DNA from: Streptomyces kaniharaensis
GTDB lineage: Bacteria; Actinomycetota; Actinomycetes; Streptomycetales; Streptomycetaceae
Direction: 5' to 3'
NCBI RefSeq assembly: GCF_009569385.1
Contig: NZ_WBOF01000001.1
Coordinates: 806,001 to 870,000 of the forward strand
DNA length: 64,000 bases
Shown here: one piece after another, positions 1-10,533 of the stretch
How positions within the stretch are numbered: position 1 is the first letter of the stretch
How the letters are laid out: each line of letters starts with the position of its first letter
Translations under genes and position numbers: made by a program
The notes under the pieces: model-generated
Told to the model about the DNA's origin: nothing
Seen by the model: only the letters and a program-made list of their open reading frames with translations
The model's database searches: none

Positions 1-1200
<1,200 letters not shown>

Positions 1201-1680
1201 TCAGCCCCTCACCGCGCGCCGGACCCGGGAGAGCAGCCCGCTGCGCGGCGCGGTCGCGGCGCGCACCTCGGCCCGGATCAGCCGGGCCAGCTCCTCGCGC
1301 GAGCCCGGCTGGGCCGGCACGGTCGGGCCGCCGTTCTGCTGCTTGGCGACGGCCTTGCGGACGCCGTAGCTGAAGGCCGCGACCTTCACCAGCGGTCCGC
1401 CCAGGGTGGCCGCGACGGTGGAGGACAGCGCGTTGGCGTTGGCGGCGGCGTCCTGGACGTTGGCGGTGATCTCGTCGACCCGCACCAGCTGCTCGTTGGC
1501 GCTGCGCACCGCGGCGCCCGCCTCGGCCAGCAGCGGCACGGCCTGCTCGGTGACGGCGGAGACCAGGACGGTGGCCTCCTTCAGCACCCGCGAGAGCCGG
1601 ACCAGCACCACGGCGAGCAGGGTGACCAGGACCGCCCAGAACACGGCGACGAGCAATCCGGCCAGCTCTCCCACGGACAC
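1201..1680 (-). CDS. DUF948 domain membrane protein
   Basis: A 159-residue protein with an N-terminal transmembrane helix (LAGLLVAVFWAVLVTLLAVVL, written here in part as residues 5-25) followed by a helical region LSRVLKEATVLV...VRSANEQLVRVDEI typical of DUF948, a family of small membrane-tethered coiled-coil proteins of unknown role. I chose GTG at 1680 because GAGGGAG lies about 10 bases upstream; a longer frame reaches 1734 without a better ribosome site. It is the first gene of the DUF948-DUF6167-alaS string. Function unknown; family assignment is from pattern recognition. Confidence 0.8.
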   Translation of the reverse strand: MSVGELAGLLVAVFWAVLVTLLAVVLVRLSRVLKEATVLVSAVTEQAVPLLAEAGAAVRSANEQLVRVDEITANVQDAAANANALSSTVAATLGGPLVKVAAFSYGVRKAVAKQQNGGPTVPAQPGSREELARLIRAEVRAATAPRSGLLSRVRRAVRG

Positions 1681-1875
1681 CTTTGCGCGCTCCCTCGCCT
1701 TGCTGTTCTCCAAACGGAACCCTATCGCGCCCACGCCCGCTTTCCGGACCGGGTTGTCCCGGGCGAGCTCCTCCGCCGCATCCGCTCCGGTGTGCGAACC
1801 GCCCGCGCAACCTACCGACCGGTCACTTCGCGCTGCCGGGCGGGCCGCCGCCCCACAACGAGCCTGTGAAAAGGG

Positions 1876-1913
1876 GCGAGCCCCCGTCGCCTCGGAAGGC
1901 GGCGGGGGCTCGC
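1876..1913 (-). terminator. rpsD terminator
   Basis: A 16-bp stem (1876-1891 with 1898-1913, one G-U type mismatch) around a 6-base loop, followed on the minus strand by CCCCTTTTC. It sits 33 bases after the rpsD stop and fits an intrinsic terminator for that gene. Confidence 0.8.
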
Positions 1914-1945
1914 AGAGGTACCGCGGGTGCGGGACCGCTCGCGGG

Positions 1946-2560
1946 TCAGCGCGAGTAGTACTCGACGACCAGCTGCTCGTCGCAGATCACCGGGATCTCC
2001 TTGCGCTGCGGCGCACGGTCCAGGCGGAAGGCCAGGGCCTTCAGGTTGACCTCGAGGTACTTCGGGGTCTGGCCCTCGCCCGCGTAGCCACCCTCACGGG
2101 CGACCTGGAACGGGACCTTCTCCTTGCTGCGCTCGCGGACGGTCACCACGAAGCCCGGCTTCATCTGGAACGACGGCTTGTTGACCTTGCCACCGTTGAC
2201 CTCGATGTGGCCGTGGACGACCATCTGGCGGGCCTGGTAGATGGTGCGGGCGATGCCCGAACGCAGCACCAGCGAGTCCAGACGGGTCTCCAGCTCGGCG
2301 ACGAGCGCCTCACCGGTCTTGCCCTCGGCCTTCTTCGCGCGGTCGAACGCACGCGACAGCTGCTTCTCGCTCAGGTCGTACTGGGCGCGAAGACGCTGCT
2401 TCTCGAGCAGACGGACCTTGTAGTCCGAGTTCTGCTTGCGGCCACGGCCGTGCTGGCCGGGCGGGTACGGGCGGGCCTCGAAGTACTTGACGGACTTCGG
2501 GGTCAGCGGCACGCCGAGCGCACGCGCGATCTTGACCTTGGGACGCTTCTGGTTCGCCAT
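1946..2560 (-). CDS. rpsD: 30S ribosomal protein S4
   Basis: Primary 16S rRNA-binding protein that nucleates 30S assembly. The 204-residue product starts MANQKRPKVKIARALGVPLT at the ATG 2560-2558, preceded by GGAAGG; the frame stays open further upstream but that part does not resemble S4. The S4 RNA-binding domain is visible around residues 92-150 (LETRLDSLVLRSGIA, QARQMVVHGHIEVNG). The N-terminus has no cysteines, so this is the zinc-free (C-minus) form of S4. It is monocistronic, with a terminator just downstream and 323 bases of leader/promoter DNA upstream. Confidence 0.97.
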   Translation of the reverse strand: MANQKRPKVKIARALGVPLTPKSVKYFEARPYPPGQHGRGRKQNSDYKVRLLEKQRLRAQYDLSEKQLSRAFDRAKKAEGKTGEALVAELETRLDSLVLRSGIARTIYQARQMVVHGHIEVNGGKVNKPSFQMKPGFVVTVRERSKEKVPFQVAREGGYAGEGQTPKYLEVNLKALAFRLDRAPQRKEIPVICDEQLVVEYYSR

Positions 2561-2883
2561 GAACCAAACCTTCCTTGCTTTCGAATACGGCTTCACCAGG
2601 TGTTGACGGAGGTCGCACGTCGCGACCCGGAGAAAACCCCACTGCCTGCGCAGCGAAGTCAGCCGCTCTCCGGAGCCGGGCACGAAAAGTGCTTGTCACA
2701 CGGACGACCCGGAGGACCGGGCCACCCGCGACACCGAAACGGTGCGCGACGCTCCTGGTGCGGACCCCTCGGAAGGGGCCTACGGCCGATGCCCCGCTGG
2801 TGCGGCCGGTCGGTGGGGTCTCCCCCGCCGCCGTCCCGGGACATGGCACTCCGATCGAGTATACCGGCGGATCGCCAGGGGGA
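2561..2883. other. intergenic region upstream of rpsD
   Basis: No convincing gene. It must contain the rpsD promoter and any leader (rarA, transcribed in the same direction, ends at 2884). A weak bulged hairpin lies at about 2762-2781 and could help end rarA transcription. I see no confident promoter hexamers or known S4-leader structure. Confidence 0.5.
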
Positions 2884-4245
2884 TCACTCGCCCTTGTGCT
2901 CGCCCCTGAGCCGCCCCCGCGTCCACTCCACGACGTCCGCGTACCGGGCCTCGCCGCCGCGCCGCGTCGGCCGGTAGTACTCCTTGCCGTGCACCGCGTC
3001 CGGCGCGTACTGCTGGGCGGCGATGCCCTCCGGCAGGTCGTGCGGGTACCGGTAGCCCTGGCCGTGGCCGAGCTTTCCGGCGCCGCCGTAGTGCGCGTCC
3101 CGCAGGTGCGGCGGCACCGCCCCCGCCAGGCCCTGCCGGACGTCCGCCAGCGCCGCGTCGATCGCCAGGTAGCCCGCGTTGGACTTGGGCGCCAGGGCCA
3201 GCGCGATCGCCGCCTGGGACAGGATGATCCGCGCCTCCGGGAAGCCGATCATGGCCACCGCCTGGGCCGCCGCCACGGCCGTCTGCAACGCCGTCGGATC
3301 CGCCAGGCCGACGTCCTCGCTGGCCGAGATCATCAGCCGCCGGGCGATGAACCGCGGGTCCTCCCCCGCCTCGATCATCCGGGCCAGGTAGTGCAGCGTG
3401 GCGTCCACGTCGCTGCCGCGGATCGACTTGATCAGCGCGCTCGCCACGTCGTAGTGCTGGTCGCCGTCCTTGTCGTAGCGGACGGCCGCGTGGTTGACGG
3501 CGGTCTCCGTGGTCGCCAGCGTGATGCTCGCCTCGCCCTTCTCCAGCGCCGCCCCGGCCGCCGCCTCCAACGTGGTGAGCGCCCGCCGGGCGTCCCCGCC
3601 GGCCAGGCGCACCAGGTGGTCCTCGGCCTCCTCCGTCAGCTCCAGGGCGCCCTCCAGGCCGCGCTCGTCGGCGACCGCGCGGCGCAGCAGCGCGCGGATG
3701 TCGTCGTCGGTCAGCGACTCCAGGGTGAGCAGCAGCGAGCGTGACAGCAGCGGCGAGATCACCGAGAAGTACGGGTTCTCGGTGGTCGCCGCGATCAGGG
3801 TGACCCAGCGGTTCTCGACGGCCGGCAGCAGCGAGTCCTGCTGGGCCTTGGAGAAGCGGTGGATTTCGTCCAGGAAGAGCACCGTCTCGCGGCCGGACAT
3901 GCCGACCGCCCGCCGGGCGCCGTCGATGACCGCGCGGACCTCCTTGACTCCGGCGGTGATCGCGGACAGCTCGACGAAGCGGCCCTCGACGGCCTGGCTG
4001 ATGACGTGCGCGAGCGTGGTCTTGCCGGTGCCCGGCGGACCCCAGAGGATCACCGAGCTGGTCGCCGCCGGGCCGCGCGAGCCGGCCACCAGCCGGCGCA
4101 GCGGCGAACCGGGCTTCAGCAGCTGCCGCTGCCCTGCGACCTCGTCCAGGGTGCGCGGGCGCATCCGTACGGCGAGCGGCGCCCGCCCGGGCTCCTTGGC
4201 CTGGCGTTCCTCGGCGGCGGCGGTGAAGAGGTCCGGTTCGTCCAC
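2884..4245 (-). CDS. rarA: replication-associated recombination protein A (RarA/MgsA AAA+ ATPase)
   Basis: AAA+ ATPase of the clamp-loader clade that acts at stalled replication forks. The 453-residue protein has Walker [10 protein letters not shown] (about residue 69), Walker [10 protein letters not shown] (about residue 123), sensor 1 [10 protein letters not shown] and an arginine-finger region [11 protein letters not shown]. The C-terminal MgsA tetramerisation region is recognisable ([20 protein letters not shown], then a [19 protein letters not shown] region). It follows the small dimeric-barrel gene by 30 bases, so may be co-transcribed with ppk2. Length and motifs match the family. Confidence 0.95.
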   Translation of the reverse strand: MDEPDLFTAAAEERQAKEPGRAPLAVRMRPRTLDEVAGQRQLLKPGSPLRRLVAGSRGPAATSSVILWGPPGTGKTTLAHVISQAVEGRFVELSAITAGVKEVRAVIDGARRAVGMSGRETVLFLDEIHRFSKAQQDSLLPAVENRWVTLIAATTENPYFSVISPLLSRSLLLTLESLTDDDIRALLRRAVADERGLEGALELTEEAEDHLVRLAGGDARRALTTLEAAAGAALEKGEASITLATTETAVNHAAVRYDKDGDQHYDVASALIKSIRGSDVDATLHYLARMIEAGEDPRFIARRLMISASEDVGLADPTALQTAVAAAQAVAMIGFPEARIILSQAAIALALAPKSNAGYLAIDAALADVRQGLAGAVPPHLRDAHYGGAGKLGHGQGYRYPHDLPEGIAAQQYAPDAVHGKEYYRPTRRGGEARYADVVEWTRGRLRGEHKGE

Positions 4246-4275
4246 ACCGGAAGCCTATGCGAGCCCGCGGACACC

Positions 4276-4887
4276 TCAGGGGTGACGGCGGTCCAGCAGG
4301 ACCACCTCGAACTCCTCCACCGACCGCACCGTGGCGCCGACCGCGGCGACCGCCTGCGCCCGGGCGTCGGCCTGCGGGCCGCGCGAGGCCACGAAGCTCT
4401 CCTGGTCGGCGAAGATCGCGCCGACCGAGGCCCGGCCGGTCGCCCGGTCCACCAGCATCGCGCTCGTGACGAAGCCGGGCATCTTCTCCAGCGTCGGCAG
4501 CGCGCGGTCCCGGAAGACCTCCGCCATCATGTCGACCTTGGCCGGGTCGGCGTCGACCCGCACCAGGCGGAACCCGGCACCCGGCCCGGCCTCGCCGGGC
4601 GGGGCCACCACCACGGCCTCCCAGAGGTCGGTGGTCACGGTGCCCGCGAGCGGCGCCAGCAGCTCGGCGCGGCGCTCGCCCAGCTCCTTGTCGCTGTCGC
4701 GCTCGGCCTGCGCGGACTCCCACCACGAGCCCATGGTGAGCTTGCCCAGAGCCCGGTCGGCGAACAGCCCGTAGCCTCGGTAGCCGGGCTGGGCGGTGAG
4801 CAACCCGAGGGCTTCGACGCGGAGCCCGTCCAGGGTCCGGTCGATGCGGTCCGGGTTGCCGGTGGCGTAGACGGTACGGACGAACAT
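4276..4887 (-). CDS. putative dimeric alpha-beta barrel (ABM-like) protein
   Basis: A 203-residue protein that looks like two ferredoxin-like half-domains: FVRTVYATGNPDRIDRTLDG... WWESAQAERDSDKELGERRA in the first half, and RLVRVDADPAKVDMMAEVFR... GFVTSAMLVDRATGRASVG in the second. This pattern (strand, helix, GF/GY, WWES) is that of antibiotic-biosynthesis-monooxygenase-type barrels, which may be enzymes or ligand binders. The ATG at 4887 is preceded by GGGAGG 7-8 bases away; the frame extends upstream to 4989 but overlaps nothing recognisable. It lies 70 bases after ppk2 and 30 before rarA. Function unassigned. Confidence 0.75.
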   Translation of the reverse strand: MFVRTVYATGNPDRIDRTLDGLRVEALGLLTAQPGYRGYGLFADRALGKLTMGSWWESAQAERDSDKELGERRAELLAPLAGTVTTDLWEAVVVAPPGEAGPGAGFRLVRVDADPAKVDMMAEVFRDRALPTLEKMPGFVTSAMLVDRATGRASVGAIFADQESFVASRGPQADARAQAVAAVGATVRSVEEFEVVLLDRRHP

Positions 4888-4957
4888 GAGCACGCCTCCC
4901 GATGATGTCCGGGCGCCACGGGGCCGTGCGGAGATACAGCGCCCGGAGAAACCCCGT

Positions 4958-5758
4958 CTACTCCAGTCTGGCAGCGTGGTCCGGGACATACCTCTGCAGA
5001 TCGCGCGGGGGCCGCTGGTAGCCGCGCGAGGCCGGGCGGGGCGGCAGGTCGATCTCCGGCGCGGTGATCTCGTGGTACGGCACGGTGGACAGCAGGTGGG
5101 CGATCATGTTGATCCGGGCCCGGCGCTTGTCGTCGCTCTCCACGACGTGCCAGGGCGAGTCCGGGGTGTCGGTGTAGACGAACATCTCGTCCTTGGCCCG
5201 CGAGTAGTCCTCCCAGCGGGTGATCGACTCGACGTCCATCGGGGAGAGCTTCCAGCGCTTCATCGGGTCCTCCAGGCGGTCCCGGAAGCGCTGTTCCTGC
5301 TCGGTGTCGCTCACCGAGAACCAGTACTTGCGCAGCAGGATGCCCGCCTCGATCAGCATCTGTTCGAAGGTCGGGCACTGGTGGAGGAACTGCCAGTACT
5401 CCTCGTCCGTGCAGAAGCCCATGACCCGCTCGACCCCGGCCCGGTTGTACCAGCTGCGGTCGAACAGCACGATCTCCCCGGCGGCCGGCAACTGCTCGAC
5501 GTACCGCTGGAAGTACCACTGGCTCCGCTGCCGCTCGGTGGGCGTCGGCAGCGCCGCGACCCGGGCGATGCGCGGGTTCAGATACTCCGTCACCCGCTTG
5601 ATGGCGCCGCCCTTGCCCGCGGCGTCGCGCCCCTCGAAGACCACCACCAGCCGGGCGCCCTCGACGCGCACCCACTCCTGGAGCTTCACCAGCTCCTCCT
5701 GGAGCCTCAGCAGCTCCTGCTCGTACGGCTTCTTCGCCAGCCGATGCTCCTTGGCCAC
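4958..5758 (-). CDS. ppk2: polyphosphate kinase 2 family protein
   Basis: PPK2 enzymes transfer phosphate between polyphosphate and nucleotides. The 266-residue product has the Walker A loop FEGRDAAGKGGAIKR (about residues 41-55), the Walker B FDRSWYNRAGVERVMGF and the lid region WKLSPMDVESITRWEDYSRA, all hallmarks of a single-domain PPK2. I chose GTG at 5758 because GGAGG lies 8-9 bases upstream; an in-frame ATG at 5791 has little ribosome site and would add 11 residues. Direction of the reaction (NDP phosphorylation versus polyP synthesis) cannot be read from sequence alone. It is divergent from the LysR gene. Confidence 0.93.
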   Translation of the reverse strand: MAKEHRLAKKPYEQELLRLQEELVKLQEWVRVEGARLVVVFEGRDAAGKGGAIKRVTEYLNPRIARVAALPTPTERQRSQWYFQRYVEQLPAAGEIVLFDRSWYNRAGVERVMGFCTDEEYWQFLHQCPTFEQMLIEAGILLRKYWFSVSDTEQEQRFRDRLEDPMKRWKLSPMDVESITRWEDYSRAKDEMFVYTDTPDSPWHVVESDDKRRARINMIAHLLSTVPYHEITAPEIDLPPRPASRGYQRPPRDLQRYVPDHAARLE

Positions 5759-5840
5759 CCGGGGACCCTCCGTCCACCTGCTGATGAGCATTCACCGTAG
5801 GCGCTGGACGCGGGATCCGCAGGTCGTGGCGGCAGAAGGC

Positions 5841-5871
5841 GGCAGCGGCGGCCCCCTGAACCGCCGCTGCC
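5841..5871. repeat. inverted repeat between ppk2 and the LysR gene
   Basis: Perfect 11-bp arms (5841-5851 and 5861-5871) with a 9-base loop in the 206-bp divergent intergenic region. It could be a hairpin in the ppk2 leader or a protein-binding site; no T-run follows it. Confidence 0.4.
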
Positions 5872-5964
5872 GTGCTCCCCCGTCGGGCCGGCCCGAAGGC
5901 CAACGATCAACCTTCACCCACACCTGCCGGACGGGTCCAATTTCCGCTTCCATAACCTTGGGGC

Positions 5965-6870
5965 ATGGATGTCGACACCCGGCTGCTGCGCAGCTTCGCC
6001 GCGGTCTGCGAGGAGGGGCAGCTGACGGCCGCCGCGGCCCGGCTGTTCGTCTCGCAGCCGACGCTGACCAAGCAGATCCGCCAGCTGGAGACGCTGCTCG
6101 GGGTCGAGCTGTTCGAGCGCTCGCGGCGCGGCATGGCGCCCACCCCGGCCGGCCGGGCGCTGGCCGAGTACACCGGGGCGATGCTGGCCGGCTGGGACGA
6201 CGCGCTGCGCGCCACCAGGGCCGCCGCCGCCGAGCAGGTGGCGACGCTGCGGGTGGGATTCGAGGGTGGCATCATCAACCTGATGTCCCGGCGCACGGTG
6301 GCCGACTTCACCCGGCGGATGCCCGGCTGGCAGGTGGAGCTGCGGCAGAACAACTGGTTCGACCCGACCTCGGGCCTGGCGACCGGCGAGATCGACCTCA
6401 CGCTCTGGCACGCCCCGCCGTACCTGTCCGCGCAGTACAACGTCGCCGTCCTCGGCCAGGAGCGGCGGGTCGCGGCGCTGCCCGCCGGGCACCGGCTGGC
6501 CGCGCGCTCCGAGCTGAGCTTCGAGGACCTGCTGGACGAGCCGTTCGTGGCGATTCCGCACGAGGCCGGGCACTGGCGCGACTACTGGCTGGCGGCCCAC
6601 GAGCGGGGCGGGCGTCCGGTGCGGATCGGCGCGGTGGCGCACAACACCGACGAGTGGCTGGCCGCCGTGGTGTGCGGCCAGGGGATCGGTTTCGCACCGG
6701 AGACGATGAGCCGGCTGGCGGCGCGCGACGACGTCGCGTACCGGCCGGTGCGGGGCCTGAGCCCGAGCCAGGTCGGGCTCTACTGGCCGAAGGACCGCGA
6801 ACTCACCCCGGCGATGGCCGCGTTCGTCCGCAGCTGCCGGGCCACCGTGGGGTTCGGGGTGCGGAGCTAG
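5965..6870 (+). CDS. LysR-family transcriptional regulator
   Basis: A 301-residue LysR-type regulator. The N-terminal winged helix-turn-helix is clear: DTRLLRSFAAVCEEGQLTAA, then ARLFVSQPTLTKQIRQLE, residues about 4-65. The remainder is a periplasmic-binding-protein-like effector domain (VATLRVGFEGG, ... FEDLLDEPFVAIPHE). LysR regulators often control a divergent neighbour, which here is ppk2, but the target and effector are not evident. Its stop overlaps the convergent GNAT gene by four bases (CTAG). The start is the ATG at 5965 with only a weak GGGG upstream. Confidence 0.93.
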   Translation: MDVDTRLLRSFAAVCEEGQLTAAAARLFVSQPTLTKQIRQLETLLGVELFERSRRGMAPTPAGRALAEYTGAMLAGWDDALRATRAAAAEQVATLRVGFEGGIINLMSRRTVADFTRRMPGWQVELRQNNWFDPTSGLATGEIDLTLWHAPPYLSAQYNVAVLGQERRVAALPAGHRLAARSELSFEDLLDEPFVAIPHEAGHWRDYWLAAHERGGRPVRIGAVAHNTDEWLAAVVCGQGIGFAPETMSRLAARDDVAYRPVRGLSPSQVGLYWPKDRELTPAMAAFVRSCRATVGFGVRS

Positions 6871-7376
6871 AGCACCTCGAAGGGCTCGGGGTAGCGGCAC
6901 AGCCCGCGCGGCCCGCCGTCGTACGCGGACAGCGTGAGCGCCTGGAAGTAGGCCTCCGGCACCTCGAACGGGCCGGTCACCTCGTGCCGTCCGGCCGGGG
7001 CGAAGCCGAACCGGGCGTAGTACCCCGGGTCGCCGAGGACGACGACGAGCTTCTCGCCCGCCTCCTCGGCCGCCGACAGCGCGGCCCGGACGACGAGTTC
7101 GCCGATGCCCTTGCGCTGCCACTCCGGCGCCACGGCGACCGGCGCGAGCGCCAGGCCCTCGCCCCCGTCGCCGACCCGCAGCCGGGTCAGCAGCGCGTGC
7201 CCGATCACCAGCCCGGCCTCGTCCACGGCCACCAGCGACAGTCCGGGCAGCCAGGCGGGGTGGCGGCGCAGCGCGTCCACCAGGTCCGCCTCGTCCGGCC
7301 CGGGGAACGCCGCCATGTGGACCCGTCTGGTGGCCGGGGCGTCGTCCGGACATTCGACCCTGGTACTGATCTTCAT
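6867..7376 (-). CDS. GNAT-family N-acetyltransferase (YhbS-like)
   Basis: A 169-residue acetyltransferase with the GNAT acetyl-CoA loop VAVAPEWQRKGIGELVVRAA (Q/RxxGxG/A) near residues 85-104 and the later VVLGDPGYYARFGFAPAGRH typical of the YhbS/ predicted N-acetyltransferase subgroup. Substrate unknown. It is convergent with the LysR gene and lies downstream of the aspS terminator, so it is probably transcribed alone. Confidence 0.88.
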   Translation of the reverse strand: MKISTRVECPDDAPATRRVHMAAFPGPDEADLVDALRRHPAWLPGLSLVAVDEAGLVIGHALLTRLRVGDGGEGLALAPVAVAPEWQRKGIGELVVRAALSAAEEAGEKLVVVLGDPGYYARFGFAPAGRHEVTGPFEVPEAYFQALTLSAYDGGPRGLCRYPEPFEVL

Positions 7377-7416
7377 GGTTGAGTCAACCCTCCCTGTGTC
7401 GCACGCCGTTGTGGAC

Positions 7417-7450
7417 CGGCCCCGGACGGCGGGTGGACCGTCCGGGGCCG
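7417..7450 (-). terminator. aspS terminator
   Basis: Perfect 13-bp stem (7417-7429 with 7438-7450), 8-base loop, 22 bases after the aspS stop. GC-rich intrinsic terminator for the MBL-hisS-aspS operon, without a strong T-run. Confidence 0.7.
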
Positions 7451-7472
7451 TTGCAGGCTAGCCGATGTTCCG

Positions 7473-9263
7473 TCAGGCCTCGGGCTGGGCCTCGGACTTG
7501 GCGTCATCGCGCACCTTCGGCTGGGCGTCCACGCCGGCCTCGCGGCGCTGTGCCGGGGTGATCGGGGTCGGGGCACCGGTCAGCGGGTCGCCGCCGGTGG
7601 ACGTCTTCGGGAACGCGATGACGTCCCGGATGGTGTCGTACCCGCCCAGCAGCGTGACGATCCGGTCGAGGCCGAAGGCGACGCCACCGTGCGGCGGCGG
7701 GCCGTAGTTGAAGGCGTCGAGCAGGAAGCCGAACTGCGAGGCCGCCTCCTCCTCGGAGAGGCCGATCGCGTCGAACGCCCGCTTCTGCACGTCCCGCTGG
7801 TGGATACGGATCGAACCGCCGCCCAGCTCCGAGCCGTTGAGCACGAGGTCGTAGGCGTTGGACAGGGCCGAGCCCGGGTCGGTGTCGAAGGTGTCCAGCG
7901 ACTCCGGGGTCGGGGCGGTGAACGGGTGGTGCACCGCGTGCCAGCCCTGGAACTCGCCCTTGTCGTCCTCGATCGGCTCGAACATCGGGAAGTCGACGAC
8001 CCAGAGGAAGGCCCACTGCGACTCGTCGATCAGGTTGCAGCGGCGGCCGATCTCCAGGCGGGCGGCGCCGAGCAGCTCCTGCGAGGCGCGCTGCTTGCCG
8101 GCCGCGAAGAAGATCGCGTCGCCGTTCTTGGCGCCGGCGGCGGCGGCGAGGCCGGCCAGGTGCTCCTCGGAGAGGTTCTTGGCGACGGGGCCGCGCAGCT
8201 CGCCGGTCTCGGCGTCGATGACGACGTAGGCGAGGCCGCGGGCGCCGCGCGCCTTGGCCCAGTCCTGCCAGGCGTCCAGGGCCTTGCGCGGCTGCGAGGC
8301 GCCGCCCGGCATGACCACGGCGCCGACGTACGGGGCCTGGAAGACGCGGAACTCGGTGCCCTTGAAGTACTCGGTGAGGTCGGTGAGTTCCTGCCCGAAG
8401 CGGACGTCCGGCTTGTCGGAGCCGTAGCGGCCCATGGCGTCCGCGTAGGTCATCCGCGGCAGCGGGTTGGGGATCTCGTAGCCGTGCACCTCGCGCCAGA
8501 CGGCGCCGACGATCTTCTCGCCGAGGGCCAGGATGTCCTCCTGGTCGACGAACGAGGCCTCGATGTCCAGCTGGGTGAACTCCGGCTGCCGGTCGGCGCG
8601 GAAGTCCTCGTCGCGGAAGCAGCGGGCGATCTGGTAGTAGCGCTCCATGCCGGCCACCATCAGCAGCTGCTTGAACAGCTGGGGCGACTGCGGCAGCGCG
8701 TACCAGTGGCCGGGCTGCAGGCGGACCGGGACGAGGAAGTCGCGGGCGCCCTCGGGGGTGGAGCGGGTGAGGTACGGCGTCTCGATGTCGAGGAAGTCGT
8801 TCTCCTCCATCACCCGGCGGATGATGTTGTTGACCTTGGAGCGCAGCCGCAGGCCCTTGGCCGGGCCCTCGCGGCGCAGGTCCAGGTAGCGGTAGCGCAG
8901 CCGGACCTCCTCGTTGACCGTACCCGGCTCGTACTCGGCGACCGGGAACGGCAGCGGGGCGGCCTCGGAGAGGACCTCGATCGCGCTGACGACGACCTCG
9001 ATCGCGCCGGTCGGGATGTCCGGGTTCTCGTTGCCCTCGGGGCGCACCCGGACGTCGCCGACGACCTTGACGCAGTACTCGGCGCGCAGGCCGTGCACCG
9101 AATCCAGGTCGCGGACCACGATCTGCACGCTGCCGCAGGCGTCGCGCAGGTCGATGAAGGCCACGCCACCGTGGTCGCGGCGGCGGGCGACCCAGCCGGC
9201 CAGGGTGACGGTCGTGCCTGCGTGCTCCGGGCGGAGCGTGCCCGCGTCGTGCGTGCGGATCAC
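7473..9263 (-). CDS. aspS: aspartyl-tRNA synthetase, probably non-discriminating
   Basis: Class II synthetase, 596 residues. The N-terminal OB anticodon domain (residues 1-105), the [11 protein letters not shown] flipping loop, motif 2 [18 protein letters not shown], the bacterial GAD insertion and motif 3 GVAFGLDR are all present. The GTG at 9263 overlaps the hisS stop as GTGA. Residue 31 is His (RRRDHGG) and the Lys of the discriminating type after RxRxE is Gly (RPEGNENP), the pair known to relax anticodon recognition so that tRNA-Asn is also aspartylated. That would require GatCAB to make Asn-tRNA; no gatCAB or asnS gene is in this window. Confidence 0.96.
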   Translation of the reverse strand: MIRTHDAGTLRPEHAGTTVTLAGWVARRRDHGGVAFIDLRDACGSVQIVVRDLDSVHGLRAEYCVKVVGDVRVRPEGNENPDIPTGAIEVVVSAIEVLSEAAPLPFPVAEYEPGTVNEEVRLRYRYLDLRREGPAKGLRLRSKVNNIIRRVMEENDFLDIETPYLTRSTPEGARDFLVPVRLQPGHWYALPQSPQLFKQLLMVAGMERYYQIARCFRDEDFRADRQPEFTQLDIEASFVDQEDILALGEKIVGAVWREVHGYEIPNPLPRMTYADAMGRYGSDKPDVRFGQELTDLTEYFKGTEFRVFQAPYVGAVVMPGGASQPRKALDAWQDWAKARGARGLAYVVIDAETGELRGPVAKNLSEEHLAGLAAAAGAKNGDAIFFAAGKQRASQELLGAARLEIGRRCNLIDESQWAFLWVVDFPMFEPIEDDKGEFQGWHAVHHPFTAPTPESLDTFDTDPGSALSNAYDLVLNGSELGGGSIRIHQRDVQKRAFDAIGLSEEEAASQFGFLLDAFNYGPPPHGGVAFGLDRIVTLLGGYDTIRDVIAFPKTSTGGDPLTGAPTPITPAQRREAGVDAQPKVRDDAKSEAQPEA

Positions 9264-10522
9264 AGCTGCTTCTCCTTCAGGGTGGTGACGAGTGCGTCGA
9301 GGGCGACGGGGTTCTGCTCGCCGGTGGTCATGTCCTTGAGCTGGACGACGCCCTCGGCGAGGTCCCGGTCCCCGGCGATCAGGGCGAAGCGGGCGCCGGA
9401 CCGGTCGGCGGACTTCATGGCGTTCTTGATGCTCTTGACGCCGAAGGCGAGGTCGGTGGCCACGCCGGCCCGGCGCAGCTCGACCACCTTGGCGAACAGG
9501 ACGTTCTTGGCCTCCTCGCCGAGCGCGACGGCGTACACGGAGGTGGCGGACGGCAGGTCGAGGACGACGCCCTCGGCCTCCAGCGCCAGGTAGGTGCGGT
9601 CCACGCCGAGGGCCCAGCCGACGGACGGCAGCGAGGGGCCGCCGATCATCTCGGACAGGCCGTCGTAGCGACCGCCGCCGCCGATCGCGGACTGGGCGCC
9701 GAGGCCGTTGTGCACGAACTCGAAGGTGGTGCGGGTGTAGTAGTCCAGGCCGCGGACCAGCTTCGGGTCGTCCGTGAAGGCCACGCCGTTGGCGGTGAGC
9801 AGCTCGCGGACCTTCTCGTCGTACGCCTTGCAGTCCTCGCAGAGGAAGTCGCGCAGCATCGGGGCGTCGGTGAGCTGGGCCTGGACCGACTCGCGCTTGT
9901 CGTCGAGGACGCGCAGCGGGTTGATCTCGGCGCGGCGGCGGGTGTCCTCGTCCAGGTCCATGCCGGCGAGGAACTCGATCAGCGCGGCGCGGTAGACCGG
10001 GCGGCACTGCTTGTCGCCGAGGCTGTTGAGCAGCAGCGTGTAGTTGCTCAGGCCCAGCGAGCGGAAGGCGTCGTCGGCCAGGATGATCAGCTCGGCGTCC
10101 AGCGCCGGGTCCTCCGCGCCGATCGCCTCGGCGCCGACCTGGGAGAACTGGCGGTAGCGGCCGGCCTGCGGGCGCTCGTAGCGGTAGTACGAGCCGGAGT
10201 ACCAGAGCTTGACCGGCAGGTTGCCCAGCTTGTGCAGGTTGGCCTGGAGGGCGGCGCGCAGCACCGAGGCAGTGCCCTCGGGGCGCAGCGCGAGGTCCTC
10301 CTTGCCGCGCTTGGTGAGGGAGAACATCTCCTTGGTCACGATGTCGGTGGACTCGCCGACGCCGCGGGAGAACAGCTTCACGTCCTCGAAGACCGGGGTC
10401 TCGATGTAGCCGTAACCGGCCTGGCGGGCGGGCGCGGCGATGCGCTCGCGGATCGCCAGGAAGGTCGCGGAGCTGGGGGGCAGCAGATCGTAGGTGCCCT
10501 TGGGGGCGGTGAAGGTGCTCAA
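9260..10522 (-). CDS. hisS: histidyl-tRNA synthetase
   Basis: Class II synthetase of 420 residues. Family signatures are motif 2 [19 protein letters not shown], His[16 protein letters not shown], His[12 protein letters not shown] and motif 3 GWALGVDRT, followed by the C-terminal anticodon-binding domain. Two starts are plausible: TTG at 10522 (giving [13 protein letters not shown], the usual family N-terminus, with GGAAGAG just upstream), or GTG at 10537, five codons earlier, which overlaps the upstream stop as GTGA. I favour the TTG on homology. It ends in a GTGA overlap with aspS, a pairing common in bacteria. Confidence 0.95.
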   Translation of the reverse strand: MSTFTAPKGTYDLLPPSSATFLAIRERIAAPARQAGYGYIETPVFEDVKLFSRGVGESTDIVTKEMFSLTKRGKEDLALRPEGTASVLRAALQANLHKLGNLPVKLWYSGSYYRYERPQAGRYRQFSQVGAEAIGAEDPALDAELIILADDAFRSLGLSNYTLLLNSLGDKQCRPVYRAALIEFLAGMDLDEDTRRRAEINPLRVLDDKRESVQAQLTDAPMLRDFLCEDCKAYDEKVRELLTANGVAFTDDPKLVRGLDYYTRTTFEFVHNGLGAQSAIGGGGRYDGLSEMIGGPSLPSVGWALGVDRTYLALEAEGVVLDLPSATSVYAVALGEEAKNVLFAKVVELRRAGVATDLAFGVKSIKNAMKSADRSGARFALIAGDRDLAEGVVQLKDMTTGEQNPVALDALVTTLKEKQL

Positions 10523-10533
10523 CGTCTCTTCCG

